Source: Prorocentrum cordatum (lineage: Eukaryota; Sar; Dinophyceae; Prorocentrales; Prorocentraceae). From it: a stretch of 26,000 nt of DNA. The DNA lies in contig CAUYUJ010015726.1 in assembly GCA_963575745.1 (NCBI GenBank), forward strand, positions 1,613,531-1,639,530. Direction: 5' to 3'. Below are positions 10,920 through 20,481 of the stretch, one piece after another (positions within the stretch are counted from its first letter, which is position 1; each line of letters opens with the position of its first letter). The notes under the pieces are model-generated. The model made no database searches. It saw nothing but the letters and a program-made list of their open reading frames with translations, and was not told where the DNA came from. A program made the position numbers and the translations under genes.

Positions 10920-11160
10920 ATAGTCTTGACAGGGCGTCGCCAAAGGCACGATCACTCTGGCTTCGACCTTCGCGCCGAGCACGTCGGGATCCGGTTGCCA
11001 AGGTAACCCTTGCACGCTGATGGCCTCATCTAACTTGCACTTATCCCCATCGCTTCCTTTGCGCCCGAGCTCGCGAGATTAGGTTGCGTCTTCTGGGGTG
11101 CCAGAGATTAACTCGCAGCTTGCTTCGTGCGTTCCCAGAACTACGCCGCTTCCTCATCCT
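10920..11160 (-). pseudogene. Integrase C-terminal region of the copia relic
   Basis: The minus-strand frame reads SGVVLGTHEASCELISGTPE, then after one stop, KLDEAISVQGLPWQPDPD. Dinoflagellate copia integrases carry 'GxxLGxxxxxxExIxGTxxG' followed about 25 residues later by 'GxPWxxxPD'. Both landmarks are present at the right spacing, one TAA stop apart. It directly follows the integrase core in the same direction. Confidence 0.78.
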
Positions 11161-11640
11161 GCCCCGAGGTCGCTGCCTCCCTTTCTATGCGAAATACCCA
11201 GGTGCATGATGCATTCCCCCGGCTCGGATAGCGGTTTCTTGAATATCCGCCCTCGGCGCCCTGCGTGGGCCGCCTTGCCGTCGGCGTCCACCGTGAATGT
11301 CGGTGAGAGAAGACGCATGAGGCACTTGCCGAGGTAGACTTGCGACCCCACCAAAACTCAATATCGAACTTGTCGTCCAGCGCGCTCTTGAATGTCCTAC
11401 ATTGGTCTTTTCCTGTTCTGATTGCCCTTTCAACTTCGCCTTTTGCTCGAGCGCCCCCGACAAGACTAAATCCCACCCCCGAGTCGAGGTCGCAGGAGGC
11501 TTTGACGGCTTCCGCGGGCGCCGCAATCGATGACCCCCCATCGCTCGTGAGAATCATCCTCTCGTTGCCATTGCATCGCGCTCAGTCGAGGAACTGTGCG
11601 ATATTATCGCGCAGTTCCTCGACTGAGCGCGGGCCCGTGC
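11141..11640 (-). pseudogene. Integrase catalytic core relic (DD35E type)
   Basis: ILTSDGGSSIA (about 11530-11555) corresponds to the 'ILKSDGEPAI' box with the second catalytic Asp. GGARAKGEVERAIRTGKDQ (about 11420-11470) corresponds to 'GxSxxNGxVExxIxxxxGQ' with the catalytic Glu. By my count 36 residues separate Asp and Glu, as expected for DD35E integrases. After FDIEFWW the frame shifts, and the next frame continues FTVDADGKAAHAGRRGRIF, matching 'FxVGxDGKTxYERxRGxxF', then PLSEPGECIMH. The first Asp was not found: the sequence upstream is disturbed by the palindrome at 11578-11630 and an in-frame TGA. It is non-functional. Confidence 0.85.
11578..11630. repeat. 53-bp near-perfect palindrome inside the integrase relic
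   Basis: The left arm 11578-11603 and right arm 11605-11630 are reverse complements over 26 bp with a single mismatch (T versus C position in the TGCG/CGCG segment), separated by one base. The AT-rich centre is GATATTATC. Either transcript could form a long hairpin. It lies just upstream, in the minus-strand sense, of the SDGG integrase box and probably arose by fold-back duplication. Confidence 0.95.
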
Positions 11641-12927
11641 CCCTCTCGAAAAGAGAAAAACTCAGCCCCCGGTTATCTCCGCGCCCTGGCCGCGCGTGAC
11701 AATGACCGGGTCTCCGCCGCCTTCGTCCTCGCGGTCTCCTCTTTCCCCCCTTTACCGCGCGTCGTCAGCTGGGGTCGCCGGCAAAGCTTGCCCCCCGGCG
11801 CTCTCAACTCCTTCTTGCCTCCCCGTCGGATTTTCACCCGGCGCATTGAGGGCGCCAGTTTCGGAGGGGCGCTCGGCCCCGAGGCGCGCGCACTTACCTC
11901 GCGCGCCTGCGACTCCGCATGAAGACGACTTCGCGCAATGCGCAATCGGAAGATGGGGGCCGCGCGCGCGGGAAGAGGAGTTGGCGGGCGAGCAGGAGGA
12001 CGAGCGGGAGGAAAAAATGAGAACGAACAGCGGCAGCAGGAATCAGAGCGGACGGATCGGGAGGACAAGGACGACCAGGGGAAGGCGGGGGAGGCGGTTT
12101 GATGGGGGGCGACAGCGATGAAGAATGACTCGATTTTTTGTTTAAGGTGCCCGCGCCGGGCCGAAACGAACAGCGGCAACAGGAGCTGGGGCGGAAGGGT
12201 CGGGATGAACAGAAGGGGCCAGGGGAAGGCGGGGGAGGGGAAATCAGGGGGTGGGGCCACAGTGAATCAAGACTCGGCCAGCAGGCCAGAAGAGTGGCCC
12301 GCGCTGGTGCGAGAGCGCCATTCTGAACGATGCGAGCGCAGCGCCGATCCGCAGATGAGGCCCACGCTGCGGCCAGAGCAGCAGCTTGAAACGCCGAAAG
12401 CAATCGGGCTGCAACCGAAGCAAACGAAAAGCCAGCGCGCAAAATCCTGCGCCCAACAAACAACGCGCGGAGGGGGCGGGGAATCTTCCGAACAACTTCG
12501 GGGGAGGAGAGATAATGCTATTCACATGATTTGGTTGTGCACAGGGAGGATGGGGAACGAAGGGGAGAAACAACTGGCGACGGTTCGCCCGTGCTGCCGC
12601 AGCGGGCGACAGACGCCTGAGGATTGGGAGGTGAATGGGCCACTGAAGACAGCGCAGTGCGCTACGTGACGCTCCAACGCACTGCGCCGCGCTCTGTGAT
12701 GCGACAGCACAGCGCGCTGCATGGCGGGGTAGCGCCGCGCGCCATGTGGGCGCGCCCCCTTTCGTGCTCGACTGGTAAGCGCCCGTTGCAAACATCGCCG
12801 ACGGCGCCGTCGCGGTCGCAGCCAATGCGCTCTCGCCCAGAACCCACTTGCGGCTCTCCTCCCGTCAGTCTTGCAGCCATTAGGCAAGGCCGCGCGCGTG
12901 CGCCATCTTCATGGACTGCTCCCCGCA
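11641..12927. other. Unassigned sequence with a local duplication
   Basis: No gene is recognisable. About 80 bp beginning near 12020 (words GAACAGCGGCAGCAGGA and GGGGAAGGCGGGGGAGG) recur, diverged, near 12163-12240 at an offset of about 141 bp. The spacer carries a TTTTTTGTTTAAGG run. Frames of up to 195 codons on both strands are compositionally biased and overlap one another. The gag and protease region of the copia relic would be expected here, but I could not find it. Confidence 0.5.
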
Positions 12928-15353
12928 GTTCTAGTGGACCTCCAGGGGCTCACCAAAGCGGCGACACTTGCGCAGTTCGCAGCCGCCAGGGGAGGCGCGA
13001 GGTCTCGGCCGGGCGCGCATGCAAATCCATTCCGCTGGACCTCCCGGGGGCCCAGGACCGTTGAGACAATGCCGCAGTTCGCAGCCGCAGAGGCGGCCAC
13101 GAGGTCCCGTCTGGATGCGCGCGCACCCCCCCTCCGCTGAGCCTCGCAGGGGCCCGCGAAAATATGCGAAACGTGCGCAGTTCGAAGCTGCCGAAGGGGC
13201 CGCGAGGTCCCCCGTCTGGATGCGCGTGCAACTCCACCCCGCTGGACCTCCCAGGGGCACGCGAACGCGGCCACCAAATGGCGCAGTTCGCAGCCGCTCG
13301 GGGGGCCGCGAGGCCCCGCCCGGATGCGCGGGGAACACCACTCCGATGAACATCCCAGGGGCCCGCGAAGATGGCGACAGCCGCGCAATTCGCAGCCGCC
13401 CAAGGAGCATCGGAGGCCCCGTCTAGATGCGCGTGCAACTCCACTCCGCTGGGCCTCCCATGAGCCCAGGAATGTGGCGATAAATGCGCAGTTCGCAACC
13501 GCCGAGAAAAAAACGCTTGGACCCGCTAAGATGGGCACACGACTCCATCCCGCTAACCTTACAGGGGCCCACGAAAATTGCACAATTTGCAGCCGTCCAA
13601 GGATCCGCGAGGCCCCATCTGGATGCGCGTGCGACATGACTCCGCTGGACCTCTCATGGGCCCACGAAGGTGGCGACAATGGCGCAGTGCGCAGCCGCCC
13701 AGGGGGCAGCGAGGTCCCGTCTGGATACGCGTGCAACCCCGCCCCGCAGGACCTCCCAGGGGCCCACGAAAAGTGGCGACGAAAGCGTAATTCGCAGCCG
13801 CCTAGGGAGCCGCGAGGTCCCGTCTGGGTGCGCGTGCAACTCCACTACGCTGGGCCTCCCAGGGGCCGCGCGAACGCGGCGACAATGGCGCAGCTCGCAG
13901 CCGCCGAGGGAGCTGCGAGGTCCCGTCTGGATGCGCGTACAACTCCACGCCGCTGGACCTACGAGGGGCCCGCGAAAGTGGCGGCAACTGGAAGTTCGCA
14001 ACCGCCGAGGGAGCCGCTAGGTCCCAGTTGGGCGCGCGTGTAAGTTTTCTCCGCTGGACCTCCCAAGGGCCTGCGAAAAGTGGAGGCAATTGGACAAGTC
14101 ACAACCTCCGAGGGAGCAGCGAGGTCACGTCTGGGTGCGCGTGCAATTCCACTCAGCTAGGCCCCCCAGGGGACGACGAAGGTGGCGACATGTGCCAGTT
14201 TGCAGCCACCCAGGGAGTCGCATGTTCCCGTGTGGACGCGCGTGCAACTCCAGCTCGGCTGGACCTCGTGGGCCTACGACAGTGGCGACAGTTGCGCAGT
14301 TCGCAATCACCGAGGGTGCCGCGAGGCCCCGTCTGGGCGAACAAAACTCTACTCCGCTGGACCTCCCAGGGGCTGGCGAAGGTGGGCGACACTCGCGCAG
14401 TTCGCGGCCGCCCAGGGATCCGCGAAGCCCCGTCTGGATGCGCGCGCAACTCCACCCGGCTGGACCTCCCAAGGGCCCACCAAACATGGCGACAATGGCG
14501 CAGTTCGCAGCCGCCGAAGGGGCCGCGGGGCCCCGGTCTGGGTGCGCGTTCAACTCCACTCCGCTGGACCTCCCAAAGGGCCCGCGCCAAAGTGGCGACG
14601 GTTGCGCAGCTCGCGGCCGCCCAGAGAAGCGCGAGGCCCCGTTCGGGCGCGCGTAGAACTCCACCCCGCTGGACCTCCCAGGGCTCCACGAAAAAATGCG
14701 TCAGCTGCGTAGTTCGCAACCGCCGAGGGAGCCGCGAGGCCCCGCCTGGATGCGCGTGGAACACCACTCCGGTGGACATCCCAGAGGCCCGCGAAGATGG
14801 CGACAGCTGCGCAATTCACAGCCGCCCAAGGAGCAGCGAGGCCGGCGCGTCCAACTCCACTTCGCTGGATGTCCCAAGGGCTCATGAACACCTGGCGACG
14901 GCTGCGCAGTTCGCAACCGCCGAAAGAGCCGCCAGGCCTCGTCTGGGTGAGCGTGCAACTCCACTCTGCTAGGCCTGCCAAGGGCCCGCGAAGGTGGCAA
15001 CAACGGCGCAGTTCGCAGGCGGCCAGGGGGCCGCGAGCTCCCAAGCGTCCACTAAGGCCGCGACAGCTGAGAAATTCGCAGCCACCCAGAAAACCGCGAA
15101 GTCTCGTTTGAGTGCGCGTACAACTCCACCCTGCTGGTACTCCCAGAGGCACGCGAAAAAAAAGCGACAACTGCGCGGTTCGCAGCCGGCGAGGGAGCCG
15201 CGAGTCCCGCCTGGATGCGCGTGCAATTCCGCCCCGCTGGACCACCCTCGGCATGCGAAAAATGGCGATGGTTGCACAATTCGCAACCGCCGAAAGAGCC
15301 GCGAGGTCCAGTCTGCGACCGTCTGGGCGCGCGTAAAAATCCACCCCGCTGCA

Positions 15354-15366
15354 GGGGGGGGGGGGG
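15354..15366 (+). repeat. G13 run inside a 102-bp unit
   Basis: Thirteen consecutive G residues replace the usual CCTCCCAGGGGCCC segment of the unit. Related runs occur at the corresponding place at 16374-16382 (9 G) and 16584-16594 (11 G). Confidence 0.9.
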
Positions 15367-15830
15367 CGCAAAAAGTAATGGCAACTGCGCAGTTCGCAAC
15401 CGCCGACGAGGGCCGCGAGATCCCGCCTGGACGCGGGCACAGCCCCACTCCGCAAGACCTTCCAGGGGCACGCGAATGTAGCAGCAATGGCGCAACTCGC
15501 AGCCGCCCAGGGAGCCGCGAAGTCCCGTCTGGATGCGCGTGCAACTCCACTCCGCTGGGCCTCCCAGTGCCCTCGCGAACGCGGCGACAATGGCGCAGTG
15601 CGCAGCCGCCGAAGGAGCCGCGAGAGGCCCCGTCTGGAGGCGCATGCAACTCCACCCCGCTGGACCTCCCAGGGGCCAACAGAAAGCGACGACAACTGTG
15701 CGGTTCGCCGCCGCCGAGGGGGCCGCGAGGTCCAGTTCGGGTGCGCGCGCAACTCCACTCCGCTGGGAGTCCCAAGGGCGGGCGAATACGCGGCGACAGT
15801 TGCGCAGTGCGCGGCCGCCGAGGGAGCCGC

Positions 15831-15888
15831 GAGGTCCTGTCTGGATGCGCGCGCAGCTCGAGCTGCGCGCGCATCCTGACAGGACCTC
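15831..15888. repeat. 58-bp palindrome within the 102-bp array
   Basis: Arms 15831-15859 and 15860-15888 are reverse complements with one mismatch and no spacer; the central 34 bp are perfect. The left arm is ordinary unit sequence (GAGGTCCTGTCTGGATGCGC and following), so the right arm is an inverted copy of the segment just before it. Confidence 0.95.
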
Positions 15889-15890
15889 CA

Positions 15891-15954
15891 GCGGGGTGGA
15901 TCCACCCCGCGAGCTGCACCTCGCGTCCAGCGGGGTGGATCCACCCCGCTGGAC
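15891..15954. repeat. Two further palindromes, GCGGGGTGGATCCACCCCGC type
   Basis: 15891-15910 is a perfect 20-bp palindrome. 15925-15954 is a perfect 30-bp palindrome containing the same core. Both are built from the unit segment TCCACCCCGCTGGAC joined to its own inverted copy, with a BamHI-like GGATCC at the centre. After 15954 the array resumes in the original orientation. Confidence 0.95.
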
Positions 15955-16373
15955 CTCCCAGCTGCCAGCGAAGGTGGAGACAGCTGTGCAATTCGCAACC
16001 GCCGAGGGAGCAGCGAGGCCCCGTCTGGCCGCGCGTAGACATCCACTCGGCTGGACGTCCAAGTGGCCCGCGAAAATTGACGACAACTGCGCAATTCGCA
16101 GCCGCTGATGGAGCCGAGAGGCCCGGTCTGGATGCGCCCGCAACTCCACTCCGCCAGACGCCCCATGGGCCCATGAAGGTGGCGACGGTTGCGCAGGTTG
16201 CAACCGCCGAAGGAGCAGGGAGGTCCCATCTGGATACGCGTGCAATTCCATTCCGCGCGGCCTGCCAAGGGGCCCACGCAGGCGGCAACAGTCGTGCAGT
16301 TCGCAGCCGCCCAGGGAGCTGCGATGCCCCGCGGGCGCGAGCACAACTCTACTCCGCTGGACCTCAAGGTGGT

Positions 16374-16382
16374 GGGGGGGGG
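16374..16382 (+). repeat. G9 run inside a 102-bp unit
   Basis: The run lies at the unit position normally reading CCTCCCAGGGGCCC. It is the second of three such expansions. Confidence 0.85.
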
Positions 16383-16583
16383 AGCGGACAATTACCACAA
16401 CAATGCAAATCTCAACCGCCGAGGGGGCCGCGAGGTCCCGCCTGGGTGGCGCGCGCGGACCCCCTCTGGCAGACCTCCCACGGGCTCACTATGGCGGCGA
16501 CAGCTGCAGATTCTCCGGCGCCCAGGAAGCCGCGAAATCCCGCTTGCACGCGTAAAACTCCACCCCGCTGGACTTCCCGGCGC

Positions 16584-16594
16584 GGGGGGGGGGG
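16584..16594 (+). repeat. G11 run inside a 102-bp unit
   Basis: This is the third G-run expansion at the same position within the unit. Confidence 0.88.
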
Positions 16595-18710
16595 CGCGAA
16601 CAGTGGCGGCGACCGCGCAATTCGCAGCCGCCAAGGGAGCCGCGAAATCCCGTCTGGACGCGCGTGCACTATACTCAACTGGAACTCCCAGAGAACCCGC
16701 GACAAATGGCGGCAACTGCGCAGTTCGCAATCACCCAGAGAGCCGCGAGGTCCTGTCTGGATGCGCGTGCAACTCCCCTCCGCTGGACCTCCCAGGGGCC
16801 CGCGCACGGCGGCGACGGCTGCGCAATTCCCAGCCGCCGAGGGAGCAGCGAGGTCCTGTCTGGATGCGCGTGCAAAATTCACTCCGCTGGAACTCGCAGG
16901 GGCCCACGAAAGAGGCGACAGCTGCATGGTTCACAGCCGCCCAGGGAGCCGCGAGGTCCCGTCTGTGTGCGCGTGCAAAATTCACTCCTCTGGACCTCCC
17001 GAGGGCCCGCGAAAGTGGCGACAACTGCGCAATTCGCAACCGCCGAGGGAGCCGCGAGGTCCCATTTGGGCACGAGTGGAGATCCACTTCGCTGGACCTC
17101 CCAGAGGCCCATGAAAGTGGCGACAACTGCGTTGTTCGCAACCGCTGAGGGAGCCGCGATGACCCGTTTGGGCGCGCGTAGAGGCCCACTCCGCTGGACC
17201 TCCCAGGTGCCCGCGAAAAGTGGCGACGTAAGCACAGTTCGCGGCCGCCCAGGGAGCTGCGAGGCCCCGTCTGGATGCGCGTACAACTCCACTCCGCTAG
17301 ACCTCCCAAGCGCCTCACGACGGCGACGACAACTGCGCAGCTCGCAGCCACGCAGGGAGCCGCGAGGTCCCGTTTGGGCGCGCGTGCAACTCCACCCCGC
17401 TAGACCTCCCAGGGGCCCACAAAAGCGGCGACGGTTGCAAGTTCGCACCACCGAGGGAGCCGCAGGGTCCCGCATGAGCAACTCCACTCTGCTGGACCTC
17501 CCAAGGACCCACAAAACGTGGCGACTGCTGCACAGTTCGCGGCCGCCGAGGAAGCCGTGAGGTCCCGTTTGGGTGCGCGTGCAACTCCACTCCGATGGTT
17601 CTCCCAGAGGCCCACGCGATGGTGGCGACGGTTCGCAGTTCGCGGCCGCCCAAGGAACCGCGAAATCCCGCGTGGGTGCGCGTAGAGCCCCACTCCGCTA
17701 GACCCACACGAAAGTGGCAACCTTTGGGCGGGTGGCAGCCAACGAGGGTGCCGCGAGGTCCCGTCTGGGTGCGCGTGCAGCTCCACTCCGCTGGACCTCC
17801 CAGGGGCCCAAACAAGCGGCGACAAAGTTCGCAGCCACCGAGGGAGCAGCGATGTTCCGTTTGGGTGCGCGTGCAGCTCGATTCCTCTGGACCTTCCAGG
17901 GGCCAGCGACGAATTGCGACTGCGACGGTTGCGCAGTTCGCAGCCACCCAGGGAGCCGCGAAGTGCCGTCTCGGTGCGTGTAGAGGTCCACTCCGCTGGA
18001 CCTCCCAAGGGGCTCACGACAAGTTGCGACAACTGCGCAGTTCGCAACCACGGGGGGAGCCACGAGGTCCCGCCTGGGCGCGCGTGCAGCTTCACTCCGC
18101 TGGGCATCCCAAAGGTCCACGAAAGTGGCGACAGCTGCGTAATTCGCAACCACCGAGGGAGCCGCGAGGTCCTGTCGGGGCGCGCGTGCAACTCCACTCC
18201 GCTGGACTTCCCAAGGTTCCACGAAAGCGGCGACAACTGCGCAGCTCGCAGCCACCGAGGGAGCCGCGAGTTCCCGCCTGGATGTGCGTACAACTCCACT
18301 CCGTTGGATCTCCCAAGGGCCCACGAAGGCGGGGATTGCTGCAAAGTTCGCAGCCACCGAAGGAGCCGCGAGGCCCCGTTTGGGCGCGCGTACAACTCCA
18401 CTCCGCTGGACCTCCCAGGGGCCCACGAAAATGGCTACAACTGCGCAGTTCGCAGCCACCGAGGGAGCAGTGAGGTCCCGTCTAGGTGCGCGTGCAACTT
18501 CACTCCGCTGGACCTCCCAGGGGTCACCAAAGTAGCGACAGCTGCGCAGTTCGCAGCCACTGGGGGAGCCGCGCGGTCCCGTCTGGGTGCGCGTGCAACT
18601 CCAGCTCGGCTGGGCCTCCCAGGGGCCCACGAGAGTGGCGACGGTTGCGCAGTTCGCAGCCACCGAGGGGGCCGCGAGGCTGCACAGCTCGCAGCCGCTC
18701 AGGGAGCACC

Positions 18711-19944
18711 CGACGGCGTATACTAGGATAGCAGGCAGGAGGCAGGAGAAGGGGGGAGGAGGAGACTGGAGGCAGGACGACGGGGGAGGAGCAGGCAGGA
18801 TGGATACCCAATGTGGCGAGGGGGCGGGGCCACGTCCTGGACAACTTCAAGGGAGAGGAAGACAGTATTCATATTGAACAACTGTAGAGGAGGAGGACGA
18901 GGACAGCGAACAAGAACGAGGAGATGTGAGCGAGGGTCGCCCTGGAGAAGCAGCTGAACTAGAGCGGGGCTGGCTGGTCCTTCAGTATCTGCGCCCGCAG
19001 GGTCAAGCTTTGGTCCTGGCGCTAGGACGCTCATCGAACCCCAACAAATCTGTGGCTGCTCTTGCTTCCCTGAACCATTCCTCCCGGCTGGAACCGACTT
19101 CGGCTGCTCCGCCATCTCTCCCTCTTTTCTCCCCCCTCCTCCAGGCGGCATCTGGAGGTCTCCAGAAGTCTCCAGGGTTCACGAGAGGCGCAACAGTTTT
19201 TTTTTATAAGACAGAAGCACATAACCCTAGGCACTCGAACTGCGATTCCCCCTCCTCCCCCCTTCCTCCCCCTCTCCTTCTCCCCTGCCCACCTCAGGAG
19301 AGACACGAACCTCTACGAACCATTTCTGGAGACGAGAACGCGGTAATGAATTCTTCCAGGTCTCCACCTGTCTTCACCCATCCCCACCCTCATCCTCCCT
19401 CCTTCCCTTGCCGTCTCTTTCTGCCTCTTCTTCGTGCTCCTGCTCCTCCACCTCCCTTCTACCTCATCCTCCTCGATCCTGCTGCTCATCATCCCTTATT
19501 GACCTTCATCATTCTTATCCTCCTCGTACTCATCCCATCTCCTCCTCATCCTCTAAACGACAACACGCGACTATTCATAGAGCCACTGGTGCCTCAACTA
19601 TATTTTGACTATATAATGTCACGCCCGCGCTTCGCGCGCCTATGTTCTAGCCAGGCGCAGGCGCGGGAGACTCGGTGAAATAAGGAGAGAAGGAGGGCGA
19701 GGTTGCAGGAGGAATGAGGAATGGAGCGTGTGGGGAGAGGAAGGGCAGGGGAGGGGAGGGGCCACACCGGGTTACAACGAAGGCCAGGTCGCTCTTTGGG
19801 CTACACACACACTGGCCCATTCGCCCTCAATTTGCGAAGAAGGACGCCCCGCCCACACCGGGCCACATATGCGGGGCCGCGTGCGTTGACAACGGAGGCG
19901 GGGCCGCCCTCCGGGGCAAACGTTGGTGAGGCGACACCCGGCCA
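18711..19944. other. Purine-rich then pyrimidine-rich unassigned DNA
   Basis: 18728-18810 is rich in GCAGGA and GGAGGA words. 19240-19550 is strongly pyrimidine-rich on the plus strand, with many CCTCCT, CATCCTCC and CTTCTC words, and reads as decayed CCT/CAT microsatellite. A 250-codon plus-strand frame spans 18926-19678. Its first 80 residues are of ordinary composition, but the rest is Pro, Leu and Ser from the pyrimidine tract, with no domain I know. I do not call it a gene. Confidence 0.55.
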
Positions 19945-19972
19945 CAGTGGAGGCCAGGAGCGCTCACCATGG
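19945..19972 (+). repeat. Direct repeat flanking the CCT tract (left copy)
   Basis: CAGTGGAGGCCAGGAGCGCT followed by CACCATG recurs at 20171-20197 with two substitutions. A weaker third relative (GAAGGCCAGGTCGCTC) lies near 19779. Confidence 0.8.
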
Positions 19973-20038
19973 CACATTGGCACTCCCCCCAGAAGCTCTC
20001 CAGACCGCCCTGGCTCAAGGGGCTAAGGGTTCACCCTC

Positions 20039-20162
20039 CACTTCTCCTCCTCCTCCTCCGCTTCCTCCTCCTCCTCCTCCTCCTCCACCTCCTCCTCCTC
20101 CTCCTCCTCTCCTCCTCCTCCTCCTCCTCCTCCTCCTCCTGCTCCTCCTCCTCCTCCCCCTC
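20039..20162 (+). repeat. (CCT)n microsatellite
   Basis: This is a CCT/CTC triplet run of about 120 bp with a few interruptions (CGCTTCC near 20059, CACCTCC near 20089, CTGCTCC near 20140). It gives Leu-, Pro- and Ser-rich frames that are simple-repeat products. Confidence 0.96.
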
Positions 20163-20170
20163 CGTCCGCC

Positions 20171-20197
20171 CAGTGAAGGCCAGGAACGCTCACCATG
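20171..20197 (+). repeat. Direct repeat flanking the CCT tract (right copy)
   Basis: This is the second copy of the motif at 19945-19972. The pair brackets the CCT run, which suggests that the run sits within a duplicated module. Confidence 0.8.
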
Positions 20198-20481
20198 TCC
20201 CCTGGTAGTACAATATCTATACAAGGTGTGTGACCAGGCCGTCTGGAGGCCGCCCTGGCAACATTCTTGGGCTCCGCGGAGGAGCCAGTTGCCCTGCCAG
20301 CGGCCAGTCCTGGTGGCTGCTCCTAGGGCTCCTGGCCCCGATGCCTGGGTATCTCCGTAAGAATCGGACGAGCGATGATCGGGGCCTGAGGCTGCTTGTA
20401 GTCGCCGCCCAGCCACTCCCTGGGGCACGCAGAGGGTGGCGCGGGGACGAGAGGGCATGACGATGAAGAGGAGGGAGGTCT
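20198..20481. other. Downstream flank of the PPR relic
   Basis: The minus-strand frame of the last PPR motif continues through 20323 as Ser- and Pro-rich sequence without further repeats. It could be a C-terminal tail of the former protein or read-through. Nothing else is recognisable. Confidence 0.4.

Larger units (their letters stand above)
7440..11640 (-). pseudogene. Ty1/copia-like retrotransposon polyprotein relic
   Basis: Fragments of one polyprotein lie in the expected order on the minus strand: integrase core (about 11141-11560), integrase C-terminal region (about 10920-11160), a long linker with a GC-x-GC-like element (about 8900-9080), reverse transcriptase (about 8200-8890) and RNase H (about 7440-8190). 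An intact element would encode a capsid-protease-integrase-RT-RNase H polyprotein for copy-and-paste transposition. Here each domain is split over two or three frames with in-frame stops, and several catalytic residues are missing, so it is inactive. I found no convincing gag, zinc knuckle or protease upstream and no long terminal repeats. The 5' part may be lost or beyond recognition in 11.6-12.9 kb. Integrase before RT identifies the copia order rather than gypsy. Family assignment is from motifs recalled from dinoflagellate copia elements and was not searched. Confidence 0.85.
12928..18710 (+). repeat. 102-bp tandem repeat array, about 56 units
   Basis: The word GCGCAGTTCGCAGCC marks each unit, for example near 12977, 13079, 13182, 18144, 18246, 18348, 18450, 18551 and 18654, giving spacings of 101-103 bp. 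Other unit landmarks are GAGGTCCCGTCTGGATGCGC, GTGCAACTCCACTCCGCTGG and ACCTCCCAGGGGCCC. Units from about 17.7 kb onward mostly carry GCAGCCACC and look more uniform; earlier ones mostly carry GCAGCCGCC; those at about 14.9-16.7 kb are the most irregular. Because 102 is 34 codons, frames stay open for long distances on both strands (up to 706 codons on plus, 613 on minus). I treat these as by-products: there is no start context, domain or strand preference. The array ends in a truncated unit near 18665-18710. Confidence 0.95.

Noticed and set aside
14550-17114. Very long open frames (706 codons on plus, 613 on minus) as giant repeat proteins
   Set aside because: They arise because the 102-bp unit is exactly 34 codons and poor in stop codons. 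Both strands are open, and no start context or domain favours either.
12928-18710. CRISPR-like array
   Set aside because: Units are contiguous 102-bp repeats that vary along their whole length. There is no alternation of constant repeat and unique spacer and no cas gene.
20005-20030. Dinoflagellate spliced-leader relic (CTGGCTCAAGGGG)
   Set aside because: Only GGCTCAAG is shared with the end of the spliced leader, and the preceding bases do not match. An eight-base match is expected by chance.
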